Counted from the stretch's first letter, positions 25,647 to 35,943 are shown. The stretch: 64,000 bases of DNA from Chitinophaga sp. CF118 (GCF_900112615.1 NZ_FOMK01000004.1:1-64000); one strand, 5' to 3'. Program-made: numbers and translations. Notes: a model not told the origin generated them from the letters alone.

Positions 25647-25905
25647 AGTTTTAATTTTTTTTGTGTTTAGTTATTGATATTTTCTTAACAGGTTTTACCT
25701 AAACCTGTAGGTACTGTTTACCACTATAGATAGCGGTGGATGATTATAATTTTTATTGTTAATAATGATTGTAATTGCGCTCTTACAAGTTCAAAATAAC
25801 AACATAGGAAGGAAGGAGATAAACGCAATACTACCCGTTTTTAGAACCAGGTATTTCTACCTGGTTCTAAAACTTAATAAAAGGGCATGTGATTGAAAGT
25901 TTAAA
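25647..25905. other. Intergenic region with two hairpins
   Basis: About 260 bp without a gene. It holds ACAGGTTT / AAACCTGT (25688-25708), in the leader of the small minus-strand gene, and the longer hairpin listed at 25841-25870. Confidence 0.45.
25841..25870. terminator. Perfect 13-bp hairpin with TTTC loop
   Basis: TTAGAACCAGGTA (25841-25853) pairs with TACCTGGTTCTAA (25858-25870). A T-run before it and AAAA after it allow a terminator on the minus strand, but no gene ends there on that strand, so its role is unclear. It may belong to the decayed gene next to it. Confidence 0.45.
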
Positions 25906-26071
25906 TTTGAGATACTTGACCTGAAGGGAAAGCAGTTCTAATTCAACAGCAAATTCTGTTAAAATTCAGTCGGGGAGTAAGAATCCGGGATAAGCAGCTA
26001 TAACAACACCTGGTATTTATATAATGACAGTAACTTCGGGAATTAAAAGAGGATGGATCAAAAATAAATGA
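25906..26071 (+). pseudogene. Fossil of a T9SS type A C-terminal sorting domain
   Basis: In three successive frames the plus strand reads FEILDLKGKQ (from 25906), AVLIQQQILL (from 25932) and PGIYIMTVTSGIKRGWIKNK stop (26009-26071). Together these follow the type A sorting domain layout, where a strand ending DLKGK is followed by PSGIYxxxVxSGxxxxxxKxxK. Frameshifts and stops separate the pieces. It is the remnant of a secreted protein gene whose main body is gone. The intact example in this window is the GH8 enzyme at 43584-46217. Confidence 0.55.
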
Positions 26072-26097
26072 AGGGCTTGAGGTTTATCCTGGCAGCC

Positions 26098-26805
26098 TTA
26101 TTTTCCGCTATTACTATTAAGAAGAACTTTCAGTTGCTGCTCAAAATGCTTGCCTACAGGGATTTCTTCACCGGCAATAGTGATTATTCTTTGCTTCATC
26201 GATTCAATGCGGTTTATAGGGACTATATAAGAACGGTGTACCCTTATGAATTCCTTTTCACTCAGCTTTTCCAACAATATCTTCATGGTCATTCGAACAA
26301 CTATTGGTAATTGGTTTTGCAAGTGAATTTTCAGATAATTATCCAGGCCCTCGATAAATAATATATCGGCCAGTACAACCTTCACAACGCCGTAATCAAT
26401 TTTCAACATCAAATGTTTTGATTGTTCTGCAACTGTTGCGTTCTGAACCAGATTGTAAAAAGCCCTGGCCTTTTCAACCGCCTTTTCAAACCGGCTTAGT
26501 GTAAACGGCTTTAGTAAATAATCAATGGCATTAAGATCATAACTTTCCAATGCATATTCACTATATGAAGTGGTAAATATCAGCATCGGTTTATACTGCA
26601 GTGATTTGTAAAAATCAACCCCCGAAATGGCAGGCATTTTTATATCAAGAAATAATAATTCTACTGGATTTTTCTCCAGGTACTGTAATGCTGCCGCTGT
26701 TTTAGTGAACCCTTTTTCAAATTGAAGGAAATCAAATTTCTTGCAGAATGCTTCAATTAATTCAAGAGCCAATGGCTCATCATCTAATGCAATTGCTTTA
26801 ATCAT
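26098..26805 (-). CDS. LytTR family response regulator
   Basis: This 235-aa protein has a receiver domain with D54 in LFLDIKMPAIS and K in LLKPFTLSRFEKA, and a C-terminal LytTR domain with FIRVHRSYIVPINRIESMKQ. It is 18 residues shorter than the other two LytTR regulators here and more distant in sequence. Its start overlaps the kinase stop by 4 bp, so they are translationally coupled. Targets are unknown. Confidence 0.95.
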   Translation of the reverse strand: MIKAIALDDEPLALELIEAFCKKFDFLQFEKGFTKTAAALQYLEKNPVELLFLDIKMPAISGVDFYKSLQYKPMLIFTTSYSEYALESYDLNAIDYLLKPFTLSRFEKAVEKARAFYNLVQNATVAEQSKHLMLKIDYGVVKVVLADILFIEGLDNYLKIHLQNQLPIVVRMTMKILLEKLSEKEFIRVHRSYIVPINRIESMKQRIITIAGEEIPVGKHFEQQLKVLLNSNSGK

Positions 26806-27857
26806 ATCAATTGAAGTGAAAGAGTGACAGAATATGTTTCCTTATTTTCACTAATTTGTAAATTATGTCTTTCAGGATAAATATGCTTTAGTCTCTCGCG
26901 GGTATTACTCATACCAATACCTGTAGACTCAGTACCATATGGAACTTGTACCTTTTTATTAAATACATATAACCTTATCCCGGTATCAGTAACCTGAAGT
27001 GTTATTTCTACAATACAATCATCAACATCGGGATTAATCCCATATTTAAAAGCATTTTCAATGTAGGTAATCAATATTAACGGAGTAATTTCTTTACTTC
27101 CCGGCTCCCCGGAACACTCAAATCGAACGTAGGTAGTATTTCCCAGCCTGGCTTTTTGCAGCTCTATATAATTCCTTATGTAATCAATTTCCTTTTGTAA
27201 AGGTATTTTATAATCATTAGCATCCTTAATCACATAACGCATGAGGCCAGCAAGATGAATTATCGCATCACTTGCCTTATTATCTTTCATTACCGATAAA
27301 ACATAAATGCTATTAAGTGTATTAAACAGGAAATGTGGATTTATCTGTGATTTGAGTGATGATAGCTCTGCTTTCAACTTTTCCTCCTTTAGTTGAGACA
27401 AATGCTCTCTGGTTCTTAAAAGAAATGAGAAAAAAGTGGCTGTAAAAAACAGATAAAGATGACGCCGCATTTCGTCAAACAAAAAGAAAAATGGTGAACG
27501 GTTATGCAGTGGACGTGGAATATGCGTATGAAATTCTGGCAAATCCATGTCCATTTTGAGCAAATGAGTCACTATCAGGTGTGGAAATTCAAACGCTATG
27601 ATTAGCGAAAGTATTACACAAGACGTATATACTATATATTTATGATTGAAAAAGAACCTGGGTATGAAAATATAATAATTGAGGTAAAAAAAACAGAGCA
27701 ACATACCATTTGCTATCGTATCCTGAACAAAAGGCCTGTTCAATATAAAAAGAGGCTCTCCCGGAGGTCTTGGGAATACAAGAATTGGAACTACTAAAAA
27801 AAGTAAAAGAAAAAAAATATGAGTTGTTATACCTCCACCTTTTATCTTTTTGAACAT
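26802..27857 (-). CDS. LytS-type sensor histidine kinase
   Basis: The protein is about 351 aa from the ATG at 27857; a TTG at 27884 extends it by nine residues but is less likely. Four transmembrane helices lie in the first 160 residues, with a His- and Pro-rich stretch between helices (FHTHIPRPLHNRSP) that might sense metal or another ligand, which is speculation. The kinase core has SQINPHFLFNTLNSIYVL and an ATPase part with ILITYIENAFKYG and STGIGMSNTRERL. It is an inner-membrane protein paired with the LytTR regulator downstream. Confidence 0.93.
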   Translation of the reverse strand: MFKKIKGGGITTHIFFLLLFLVVPILVFPRPPGEPLFILNRPFVQDTIANGMLLCFFYLNYYIFIPRFFFNHKYIVYTSCVILSLIIAFEFPHLIVTHLLKMDMDLPEFHTHIPRPLHNRSPFFFLFDEMRRHLYLFFTATFFSFLLRTREHLSQLKEEKLKAELSSLKSQINPHFLFNTLNSIYVLSVMKDNKASDAIIHLAGLMRYVIKDANDYKIPLQKEIDYIRNYIELQKARLGNTTYVRFECSGEPGSKEITPLILITYIENAFKYGINPDVDDCIVEITLQVTDTGIRLYVFNKKVQVPYGTESTGIGMSNTRERLKHIYPERHNLQISENKETYSVTLSLQLI

Positions 27858-28097
27858 CTTGTCTTTTTTGGATGCAAAGATCAATTTTATTTCCCGGGTT
27901 ATACAAAGGATTGTGGTAAAACATAATTCCGGCGGGGTGACTATTCAAATAAAACCCTGGTATTGGGGGTTCTTATAGATTCAAGGCCTACTCCATAACG
28001 GTTCTACAATCGTCCGGTTCGTTGTACGGGAAAGGCGAACATTACAATTAAATGTACTGTTCCCCTTTTATTTTCCCCCAATGCCTTTGCTGGTCCG

Positions 28098-30866
28098 CTA
28101 TTGCGCATTTAGGACGATACGTACAGGCGTTAAGCCCGACGATTGTGCTGTTACTTGTATTTGTCCCTTTGCTCCTGCTTTTGCACGAACAATGACAATA
28201 GCAAGCCCATTGAAGGCTTTCCTTTCTTTTAAATGAAAGGATTCAAGATTAGCCGGATCACCGTTATCGGTACAAATAATTTCACCTGGTCCTGATATCT
28301 CAAAATTGATCTGATTATCGGCCCGTGGTACTAACACTCCCTCACTATCCAGAACCCGAAGGGTAATAAATGAAAGATCCTTTCCATCGGCCTGTATATT
28401 ACTCCGGTCTGGAATAAGCTGTAGCTGTGCAGCCTTCCCGGCTGTTTTTACGGTATCGGCAGCCCACACTTTCCCGTTTTTGTAGGCTATCACTCTAAGT
28501 ACCCCCGGCTTATAGGTAACACTGTCCCAGCGGATGCGATACTCATATAAGCCCTTCTTTTTTATGCCCAATGAAACATCGTTTAAGAACAATTCCGCTT
28601 CATCGGCCGACGTAAAGACATGTACAGGGGTAATCATTCCCACGCGTTCCGGCCACGTCCAATGGGGCAGAATATGTGCCATTTTGTATTCTGGCCTCCA
28701 CCTTGATTGATACAAAAAGAAGCGATCCTTTTTAAACCCGGCTAAATCTATAATACCAGAATAAGAACTGCGAGCGGAATAATAAGGCGTAGGCTCCCCG
28801 AGGTAATCAAAACCAGACCATACAAATTCGCCCGCTACATACGGGTGCTTATCCTGAGAAGCAAATACCTTGTCTGGCGACGCACCAAATGCTGCCGTAT
28901 AAAGCTCATAAGCACTTACCTGTTGTTGAGCGGAATCGCCGCCCGCACCTTCATTGATGGGAGCACTTATCCCATCGGATACCGGAAACAGGTATGTGCC
29001 ACGTGTACTCAATGCAGACGACGTTTCGCTGCTAACGATCAACTTGTCTGGAAACTTTTTCTGGAAAGCAGGATAAAGAGGTGAGGTTCTTATGCCCTTG
29101 AGATGCAGATATGCCGGGGCATCGCGTATTCCTTCTCCCTGGTAGTTCAGGCTCAATATATCCATCACTGCAGGAAAAGGCATATCAGGCTTGGCATAAT
29201 TCATGGATGCGGTTGCAGGTCTTGTACTGTCTTCTTCTTTGACAATATTATACAGTTTTGTTGCAACTGCGGCTCCCTGTTCAGCAGTATATTGCTCCCC
29301 AACCTCATTCCCAAAACTCCAGGCAATGATAGATGGATGATTCCTGTCTCTTCTTATAAAGGCCCTCGTATCGGGTTCATACCAGTCGGGAAAAATCAGA
29401 TGGAAATCCAAAGGTGTCTTCTTTTTTTCCCAGCCGTCAAATATTTCATCAATTATCAGGAAGCCCATCCGGTCTGTTAAATCGAGCAATTCAGGCGCCG
29501 GTGGATTATGTGCCAGCCGGATAGCATTACATCCTGATTCACGAAGTATCTCCAGTTGCCTTTCTGCTGCCCTCACATTAAATGCGGCGCCTAATGCCCC
29601 CAGGTCATGATGCTGGTTAACTCCCTGAATACGTATATGCTCCCCATTTACCAGGAGGCCTTCTACGGCATCAAATTTCAACGAACGGATGCCAAAGCTG
29701 GTTTGATACTCATCCACAGGTTTTCCGTTTGAGCGTATATGTGTAACCGCTATGTAAAGGTTAGGCTTCTGCGTTGGCCGTGGTCCCCATAATAATGGAT
29801 GTTTCAGTGTAAGAGCTTTTTCAACCTTATGTAATGTACCGGCTTTTACAGTTGCAACTGATACAGGGAGCGTAGCGACTTTTTCTTTATTACTGGCAGT
29901 GTAGATCTCTGTAACAATTTCTATTTTCTGATCAGTATCTGATTTATTTTCGATCTGGACAACGACGTCAACGGTTGCGGATGAAGCCGATACATTTTTG
30001 GTGGTAACAAAGGTACCCCACTGTGCTACATGAACAGGGTTTACTTTTGTGAGCCACACATTACGGTAAATACCACCACCAGGGTACCAGCGGGATGAAT
30101 TGGGCGGATTGTCCAATCTTATAGCCAGTTGATTATCTCCACCGGGTTTTATATAGGGTGTGAGATCAAGACGAAAGGAATTGTAGCCATATGGCCATCC
30201 TCCAACCAGATTGCCATTCAGCCATACCATAGCATATGACATAGCGCCATCTATATCCAGGTAAATAGATTTCCCTTTATCTGCAGCTGTTATATTCAAT
30301 TTTTTCCGATACCAGGCTACACCCTGAATCGGAAGTCTGCCCATTCCTCCTCCTACTATAGCATTGGCTTCTCTATAAAAAGGACCTTTAATAGCCCAAT
30401 CATGCGGCAGGGTTACAGACTCCCACGACTGATCATTGAAGTTGCTTTGTACAAAAGGGAAGTTGCTTCCTGGCTGACCTTGCGGACGCTGGTGTCGTTT
30501 GGCAGGGTCGGCAATGAAATCATTTCCGGAAGGCAGTATCCAGTTTTTCAATACCTTCTCCGAAGAGTTTATTGTTACTGCTTCAGTCGGTCTGCTATCC
30601 GCAACCTTATTATCATTATGGTCAGTAACCTCAGGGCGTACATCATATATCAACTTATCGGGCTCAGCATCATACCGGAAAAACTTCCATCCTTCATTGA
30701 TGCTGATGCGCTCCCTGGTTGATGCTCCCGGATGTATTTTATTTTTCGATTGTACAATTGATCCAAAACTTTTAAAACTGCTCCCGATTAATGAGCTGAG
30801 TAAAAGAAGATAAAAAAATCCACGAAACTTAAAACGAAACGCCGCGAGTGGTAAATTAACAGACAT
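28098..30866 (-). CDS. Glycoside hydrolase family 2 enzyme (beta-galactosidase-like)
   Basis: The protein is about 922 aa from the ATG at 30866; the open frame extends to a TTG at 30899. A signal or anchor lies near FRGFFYLLLLSSLIG. The order is GH2 sugar-binding domain, immunoglobulin domain, TIM barrel, then DUF4982- and Big-like C-terminal domains. The acid/base Glu is in WSFGNEVGEQ and the probable nucleophile Glu in LIVSSETSSA; GCNAIRLAHNPPAPELLDL is a family signature. Galactosidase, glucuronidase or mannosidase specificity cannot be decided. It is the third gene of the SusC/SusD locus, so it acts on the glycan imported there. A hairpin separates it from susD. Confidence 0.92.
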   Translation of the reverse strand: MSVNLPLAAFRFKFRGFFYLLLLSSLIGSSFKSFGSIVQSKNKIHPGASTRERISINEGWKFFRYDAEPDKLIYDVRPEVTDHNDNKVADSRPTEAVTINSSEKVLKNWILPSGNDFIADPAKRHQRPQGQPGSNFPFVQSNFNDQSWESVTLPHDWAIKGPFYREANAIVGGGMGRLPIQGVAWYRKKLNITAADKGKSIYLDIDGAMSYAMVWLNGNLVGGWPYGYNSFRLDLTPYIKPGGDNQLAIRLDNPPNSSRWYPGGGIYRNVWLTKVNPVHVAQWGTFVTTKNVSASSATVDVVVQIENKSDTDQKIEIVTEIYTASNKEKVATLPVSVATVKAGTLHKVEKALTLKHPLLWGPRPTQKPNLYIAVTHIRSNGKPVDEYQTSFGIRSLKFDAVEGLLVNGEHIRIQGVNQHHDLGALGAAFNVRAAERQLEILRESGCNAIRLAHNPPAPELLDLTDRMGFLIIDEIFDGWEKKKTPLDFHLIFPDWYEPDTRAFIRRDRNHPSIIAWSFGNEVGEQYTAEQGAAVATKLYNIVKEEDSTRPATASMNYAKPDMPFPAVMDILSLNYQGEGIRDAPAYLHLKGIRTSPLYPAFQKKFPDKLIVSSETSSALSTRGTYLFPVSDGISAPINEGAGGDSAQQQVSAYELYTAAFGASPDKVFASQDKHPYVAGEFVWSGFDYLGEPTPYYSARSSYSGIIDLAGFKKDRFFLYQSRWRPEYKMAHILPHWTWPERVGMITPVHVFTSADEAELFLNDVSLGIKKKGLYEYRIRWDSVTYKPGVLRVIAYKNGKVWAADTVKTAGKAAQLQLIPDRSNIQADGKDLSFITLRVLDSEGVLVPRADNQINFEISGPGEIICTDNGDPANLESFHLKERKAFNGLAIVIVRAKAGAKGQIQVTAQSSGLTPVRIVLNAQ

Positions 30867-30940
30867 GTATCTAAGGTTTATCAACTTCAAAACTATCAAT
30901 TAAAATTACTAAAATCGTATGAAGAAATTTTCAATCAGAA

Positions 30941-30976
30941 TAATTAAGGAGAGATGTTATACTCTCTCCTTAATTA
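30941..30976 (-). terminator. Intercistronic hairpin between susD and the GH2 gene
   Basis: A perfect 13-bp stem, TAATTAAGGAGAG (30941-30953) with CTCTCCTTAATTA (30964-30976), starts seven bases after the susD stop. The following U-run is weak. It may attenuate transcription or stabilise the susCD part of the message. Confidence 0.55.
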
Positions 30977-30982
30977 ACTTTA

Positions 30983-32671
30983 TTACTTATAGCCAACGTT
31001 TTGCTCTAGTATGGCACTTCTATTTCTTTCTATCTCACTCTGAGGAATTGCCCAAAGATTAAAATACGTTTGCATATTACCCGCATAAAAAGGATTACAC
31101 TTCACTACTCTATCATACAATTTACCTAAACGCATTAACGTTAGCATCCTTTTCTCCTCCACACCAAATTCTCTTAATCTTTCATCAAGTATATAATCGA
31201 TCGTGACATTTCCAGCCAAAACAGGTGAAGCGTTGGCCCGTGAACGTACCACATTTATATCCAGTGCGGCAGCTCCGGTATTTCCCAGACCAAGATATGC
31301 TTCCGCACGCAGCAAATATGTTTCGGCAAGCCTAAACATATACTGGTCTGCATATGTACCACCTGCTGTAGACTTTAACTCATACTTTTTTATTGGGTCT
31401 GTAGAACCCGGATTAACATAAAGAGCAGTGGGATGATTGAATGGTGTAGTTGCTTTTGACTGATAAGGATAAAAGACCCGCGATGGGAAAGTTATATTAG
31501 CACCGGCAGGAGGATTTTTGGTAGAAATTACCTGTCCGAAAAACGGACTCGCAGGATTCGTTGCTACGACCTCCCTTACGAAATTATGATTAGCATTTCT
31601 GATATCATTATTGAAATCACTTTGCCATACGCTATCCGCAAAATATTGCGTGGGTTGTAAAAATCCAACTCCTCTCCCACCTGTATAATCACCAATGGGC
31701 CATTGAAATAAAGCCACACCGTTTACCCTCATATCGCGGAACAGTGGTACATGTACCCTTTCCAACTGGTAATTTCCCGCCATAGCTGTCGACACTGCAG
31801 ATCCACCCTGCACATCTGTTTCAAGCTGAATAACCCAGATAGCTTCTGTGTTGTTGGCACTCTTTCTATTCTGATTTTTTGCCTGAAACAAGTCCCAGTA
31901 TACATCTCCCGGCGTAACGGTTGAACGCGAACCAAATCTGTTCTTCATTAAATCAGTTGCAGGATCGTCGATCACAATTGTTGCAGCATTGACTGCATTC
32001 TGGAATTGCCCGTCTGCAATATACACTTCTGCCAGCAGGTGCTGAGCTGCCAGGTTTGATATTTCTCCATCGTTAACGGCTGTGATGCCAGGTAAATTAG
32101 CTGCCGCAAACTTCAGGTCGTCGATCACTTGCGTTAAAACTTCTTCTTTAGTTGCCCTTACGAAATCTGTTTTTTCTCCTATGATCTCATTTAATACAAG
32201 TGGAACTCCTCCGTATAAATATGCAAGTGTCCGATAACCGAAGGCCCTGAAAAATCGTGCCTTTGCTTCAATCAGAATTTTTTCGGCATCTGAAAGCTCT
32301 GAGGAAGGAAGCCGGCTGATAACAGTATTTGCTTCTGCTACAATTTTATACAATTGGGACCAGTGATTATTGGGGAGCGCGCCATTGGGACCAAATTCTG
32401 CCGAAAGATTTGGATTACTACCTACTGCTACTTCCACTGCAAGATCGGTCCTGTAAAGGTAGTGCATAGGCTGCCAGTCACTCGATGTATAAAACTCTGA
32501 CCTCACTAATCCATGCAGATTGTTAATTGATGCATTAAAATCATTGATCGTCTTAAATGCATTGGAGGTGCTAAGGAATGAAAGAGCTTTTTCATCAAGG
32601 AAATTCCTGTTACAGGAAATGCTAAATGAAAAAAGCATTATAATGAGTGATACCCGATATAACGTTTTCAT
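30983..32671 (-). CDS. SusD/RagB family nutrient-binding outer-membrane lipoprotein
   Basis: This 562-aa protein starts MKTLYRVSLIIMLFSFSISC with a lipobox cysteine at residue 20. SusD-family features are the N-terminal FLDEKALSFLSTSNAFKTIN, the TPR-like helices (SDAEKILIEAKARFFRAF), and the C-terminal RLAETYLLRAEAYLGLGNTG and DERLREFGVEEKRML. SusD caps the SusC pore at the cell surface and captures glycan. It lies 23 bp after susC. The glycan is unknown, but the linked GH2 suggests a beta-linked galactoside, glucuronide or similar sugar; this is inference. Confidence 0.96.
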   Translation of the reverse strand: MKTLYRVSLIIMLFSFSISCNRNFLDEKALSFLSTSNAFKTINDFNASINNLHGLVRSEFYTSSDWQPMHYLYRTDLAVEVAVGSNPNLSAEFGPNGALPNNHWSQLYKIVAEANTVISRLPSSELSDAEKILIEAKARFFRAFGYRTLAYLYGGVPLVLNEIIGEKTDFVRATKEEVLTQVIDDLKFAAANLPGITAVNDGEISNLAAQHLLAEVYIADGQFQNAVNAATIVIDDPATDLMKNRFGSRSTVTPGDVYWDLFQAKNQNRKSANNTEAIWVIQLETDVQGGSAVSTAMAGNYQLERVHVPLFRDMRVNGVALFQWPIGDYTGGRGVGFLQPTQYFADSVWQSDFNNDIRNANHNFVREVVATNPASPFFGQVISTKNPPAGANITFPSRVFYPYQSKATTPFNHPTALYVNPGSTDPIKKYELKSTAGGTYADQYMFRLAETYLLRAEAYLGLGNTGAAALDINVVRSRANASPVLAGNVTIDYILDERLREFGVEEKRMLTLMRLGKLYDRVVKCNPFYAGNMQTYFNLWAIPQSEIERNRSAILEQNVGYK

Positions 32672-32694
32672 ATAAAAAATTTAAAACTTTCTTT

Positions 32695-35600
32695 TTAATA
32701 AATGATGTTTAACCCTACAGTAAAGCCTCTTAAAACAGGTCTGCCACCTATTACCAATCCTAAAGGAGTGCCATCGGCGGCATTGGCTTCAGGATCCCAG
32801 CCTTCCCAGTTGGTCCAGGTATAAAGGTTTTTTCCGCTCACATACAGATTGATCGTTTGGGCCTTAAATCTCTTAAGCAGGCCCGTTGCCAGATTATAGG
32901 AAAGTGAAACATCCTGTAATCTCACAAAACTTCTGTCCTGGTACATGTTAGGTTCTATTTTGGCATGAGAGCCTGAAATATTCCTGGGATACTTACCGGT
33001 AGGATTGCGTGGGGACCAAAAATCAATTCCCTGCAAATTATTTACCCGTATGCTATTGTCTTCACGGAAAAACGAAGGATTATTATTACCCAGGTATCCA
33101 TCCTTTCCACCCTGAACTGAATTCAGGAATATGCTAAGCGTAAGAGCTTTATATGAAAACGTCTGGAATAAACTCATCCTGTATGCAGGCTCCTGCCTTC
33201 CAAGAAAAACCCTGTCTGTCTGTTGAGTAATATCATTATCCTTATTCTGATCAACTATCTTAACAGAACCAACCGGAAAACCTGGAATTCTGGTATCATT
33301 AAGTTGATTAATACCGTCTAATTTATAATCATATATGGCGCTAATAGATTTACCGATAAATAACCCGCTTGAAATCAGATCATCTTCTTTTCCGTCTTTG
33401 TTAGCATCTACGCCTGTAAGACTAATGATCTGATTCTTATTCGTTGAAAAATTGAATGTTGCGGACCAATTAACATTCTTTGTTTTTACTACATTGTAAG
33501 TTAATGCAGCTTCAAATCCGGTATTACGGATTTGACCAAGGTTGGTCATAATATTTCCAAAACCTGTTACAGCTGGAATTGCCACGCTGTAGAGCAGGTC
33601 ATAAGTATTATTCCTGTAATAGTCCAGGCTACCGGTAAGTTTATTATTGAAAAGTGTAAAGTCAGTACCCACGTTCATTCCTTTAGTACGTTCCCATTTC
33701 AGATCATCATTACCTAAAGAAGATACCTGTTGCCCGAAAGCGGTTGTACCGCCATCCCCGTATACATATGCAGCACTATTTGTAACCCGCGCAATGGAAG
33801 TGTACCGGGATGTCTGGTTTCCGTTCACACCATAACCCGCCCGTATTTTCAGATAGTCGAGACCTTTAATCTTTTTCATAAAACGCTCTTCTGTCAATAT
33901 CCAGCCAAGCGCCAATACCGGGAATGTGGCATATTTATAGTTTTTTGCAAACCCTGAAAATCCATCACGGCGAAGGGTGGCAGTTAGCAGATACCTGTCA
34001 TTGAATTTATAATTCACGCGGACCATTTGATACGCCAGGGCCTCTTTCCACGCATCGGAACGTGAAAACTGATTGGCTCCCTGTGAGAGATTATTATAAC
34101 TAAGCGTAAGCCGTGAAAAGCCTGTAGCCTCAGAGAAAATATCTTCTGATTGTCTTTCTATTGCACCGTATAATAATGTAGCAGTGATATCATGCTTGCC
34201 TAATTTTTTAGTATAAGTAAGAATATTATCAAAAGTATAATCATAATAATTCTGGCTTTGCTTGTAGGCTCTGCCAGTTTGACCAGCATCATAAATACTT
34301 GAAAAATAGTGTTTGGATAACCGGTAATTATTACCAAAATTCATGCGGTAGTTAAGCCCCTTCAAAAAAGGAAAATCTATATCGGTGTAGATATTTGCAA
34401 AATAATAGTTGTTTCTATCGTAGTCATCTACGTAATAGGTGGTGAATGGATTTGGTTCCAGGGTATTCATAGGGAACGGTATCAGTTTACCGGTACTATC
34501 ATACGGAACAATTAAGGGTGTCATACGCTGAAGGCTGCCAAAAGATGGTTCTGCCCCATCCTGGTTCACAAATGCTGCAGACGAAAGAAGACCTACTTTC
34601 CACCAGCTTAGAGGTCTTGTTTCGATATTAGCACGTATTGATTTCCTCTTAAACTTATCGTTCATGATAAAACCCTTTTGATCAACCAAACCGCCCGATA
34701 ATAAATAGGTAACGTTATCTCCCCCCCCGGAAATACTCAGGTAATTCTCAACGATTGCACCGGGATTTGTGCCTTCATCAAACCAGTTATAATTATTTGG
34801 GCGCAGCTTGCCCTGAGCATCCCGGATACTATTGTCTGCCACGTCCTCAATTTTAAAGTCCGGATTAGGTTCTGTATAATTCGGACCGAGATAAGCCTTA
34901 TCGTAAAAAGCTTCCCGCAAATAAGACAGGTAACCGTCACGGTCATACGGTTTTAAATTTCCGATAGTAGGATATTGAGTGGTATACGCAGTGGAAAATG
35001 AAATCCTTGGTTTTTGATTGAGCTGACCTCTTCTGGATGTAATAAGAATAACACCATTAGCTGCCTGTGCTCCATAAACAGCTGTGGAACTGGCATCTTT
35101 CAGTACATCAATACTTGCGATATCGTCCGGATTTATGGAAGAAAGTGAACCGGTATATTGGATACCATCAAGAATAATCAATACATTCTGATTACCGTTA
35201 AGTGTTACACGACCTCTGATGGAAATAGGCGGAGTTCCGCCGGCAGTAGTAGCCATACCAACGTTTAAGCCGGGCACTGTTCCCTGCAGGAACTGAGCAA
35301 TATTTGTATTCGGTGCTCCGGTTAAAGCCTCAAGGTTTACACTTGCCACAGCACCAGTCAGGTCCTTTTTCTTTTGTGTACCATATCCTACTACAACTAC
35401 TTCTCCCATATCTGTTGCGGAAGAGGTCAGTTTAACATTTATTGTGGTGGCATCGCCCACAGTTGTTTCTGCATTTGAATATCCAATACTTGAAATAACA
35501 AGAACAGCGCCTTTGGGGGCAGCTATAGAGAATTCTCCATTATTGTTTGTTGTTGTTCCTTTCTTAGAGCCTTTTATCATTACAGACGCGCCGATAACCG

Positions 35601-35808
35601 GGTCATTGTTATCTAAAGTAACCCGGCCCCGGATAGTTTTATCCTGGGTAAATCTTACCCGGACCTTCATAGTATCCTTAGTATCCTGGGCGAATGATAG
35701 AATTGGCATAGTCAATAGAGAGGCTATAAAAAGAATAAGTGTCAGCGGCTTGCCAATTAACAGCCGGACTGAATTCATTTTGCCTTTTAATTTTTCAGTT
35801 GTTTTCAT
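32695..35808 (-). CDS. SusC/RagA TonB-dependent outer-membrane transporter
   Basis: This 1037-aa protein has a signal peptide ending near LSFAQ. A carboxypeptidase-regulatory-like domain follows (about 55-130; IRGRVTLDNNDPVIGASV), then a TonB box-like VVVGYGTQKKKDLTGAVASV, a plug domain with VNVLI..LDG and DASSTAVYGAQAANGVILIT, and a 22-strand barrel ending in FTVGLNIIY. It is full length for the family and lacks an STN signalling domain, so it is not an anti-sigma-linked transducer. It imports the glycan delivered by SusD. It is divergent from lacI, with an operator 123 bp upstream of its ATG. Confidence 0.97.
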   Translation of the reverse strand: MKTTEKLKGKMNSVRLLIGKPLTLILFIASLLTMPILSFAQDTKDTMKVRVRFTQDKTIRGRVTLDNNDPVIGASVMIKGSKKGTTTNNNGEFSIAAPKGAVLVISSIGYSNAETTVGDATTINVKLTSSATDMGEVVVVGYGTQKKKDLTGAVASVNLEALTGAPNTNIAQFLQGTVPGLNVGMATTAGGTPPISIRGRVTLNGNQNVLIILDGIQYTGSLSSINPDDIASIDVLKDASSTAVYGAQAANGVILITSRRGQLNQKPRISFSTAYTTQYPTIGNLKPYDRDGYLSYLREAFYDKAYLGPNYTEPNPDFKIEDVADNSIRDAQGKLRPNNYNWFDEGTNPGAIVENYLSISGGGDNVTYLLSGGLVDQKGFIMNDKFKRKSIRANIETRPLSWWKVGLLSSAAFVNQDGAEPSFGSLQRMTPLIVPYDSTGKLIPFPMNTLEPNPFTTYYVDDYDRNNYYFANIYTDIDFPFLKGLNYRMNFGNNYRLSKHYFSSIYDAGQTGRAYKQSQNYYDYTFDNILTYTKKLGKHDITATLLYGAIERQSEDIFSEATGFSRLTLSYNNLSQGANQFSRSDAWKEALAYQMVRVNYKFNDRYLLTATLRRDGFSGFAKNYKYATFPVLALGWILTEERFMKKIKGLDYLKIRAGYGVNGNQTSRYTSIARVTNSAAYVYGDGGTTAFGQQVSSLGNDDLKWERTKGMNVGTDFTLFNNKLTGSLDYYRNNTYDLLYSVAIPAVTGFGNIMTNLGQIRNTGFEAALTYNVVKTKNVNWSATFNFSTNKNQIISLTGVDANKDGKEDDLISSGLFIGKSISAIYDYKLDGINQLNDTRIPGFPVGSVKIVDQNKDNDITQQTDRVFLGRQEPAYRMSLFQTFSYKALTLSIFLNSVQGGKDGYLGNNNPSFFREDNSIRVNNLQGIDFWSPRNPTGKYPRNISGSHAKIEPNMYQDRSFVRLQDVSLSYNLATGLLKRFKAQTINLYVSGKNLYTWTNWEGWDPEANAADGTPLGLVIGGRPVLRGFTVGLNIIY

Positions 35809-35931
35809 AACTAATGTGGCTTTTTATATAATTATTGATAGCGAGGAATAGGCTAAAAGAGAATGTTAATTGCTACCAGACATAAGGGATCAGATACTCA
35901 TATAACGAATATAAGAAAAAACTATAAAAAC

Positions 35932-35943
35932 GCAACCGATTGC
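35932..35943. promoter_or_regulatory. LacI operator in the susC-lacI intergenic region
   Basis: The 12-mer GCAACCGATTGC, within ACGCAACCGATTGCAT, is a near palindrome around a central CG, as LacI-family operators are. The same 12-mer occurs at 37058-37069. It lies between susC (minus) and lacI (plus), 51 bp before the lacI ATG, and could regulate both. Confidence 0.75.

Noticed and set aside
29103..29480. Plus-strand 125-codon frame inside the GH2 gene
   Set aside because: Antisense shadow of a well-supported glycoside hydrolase.
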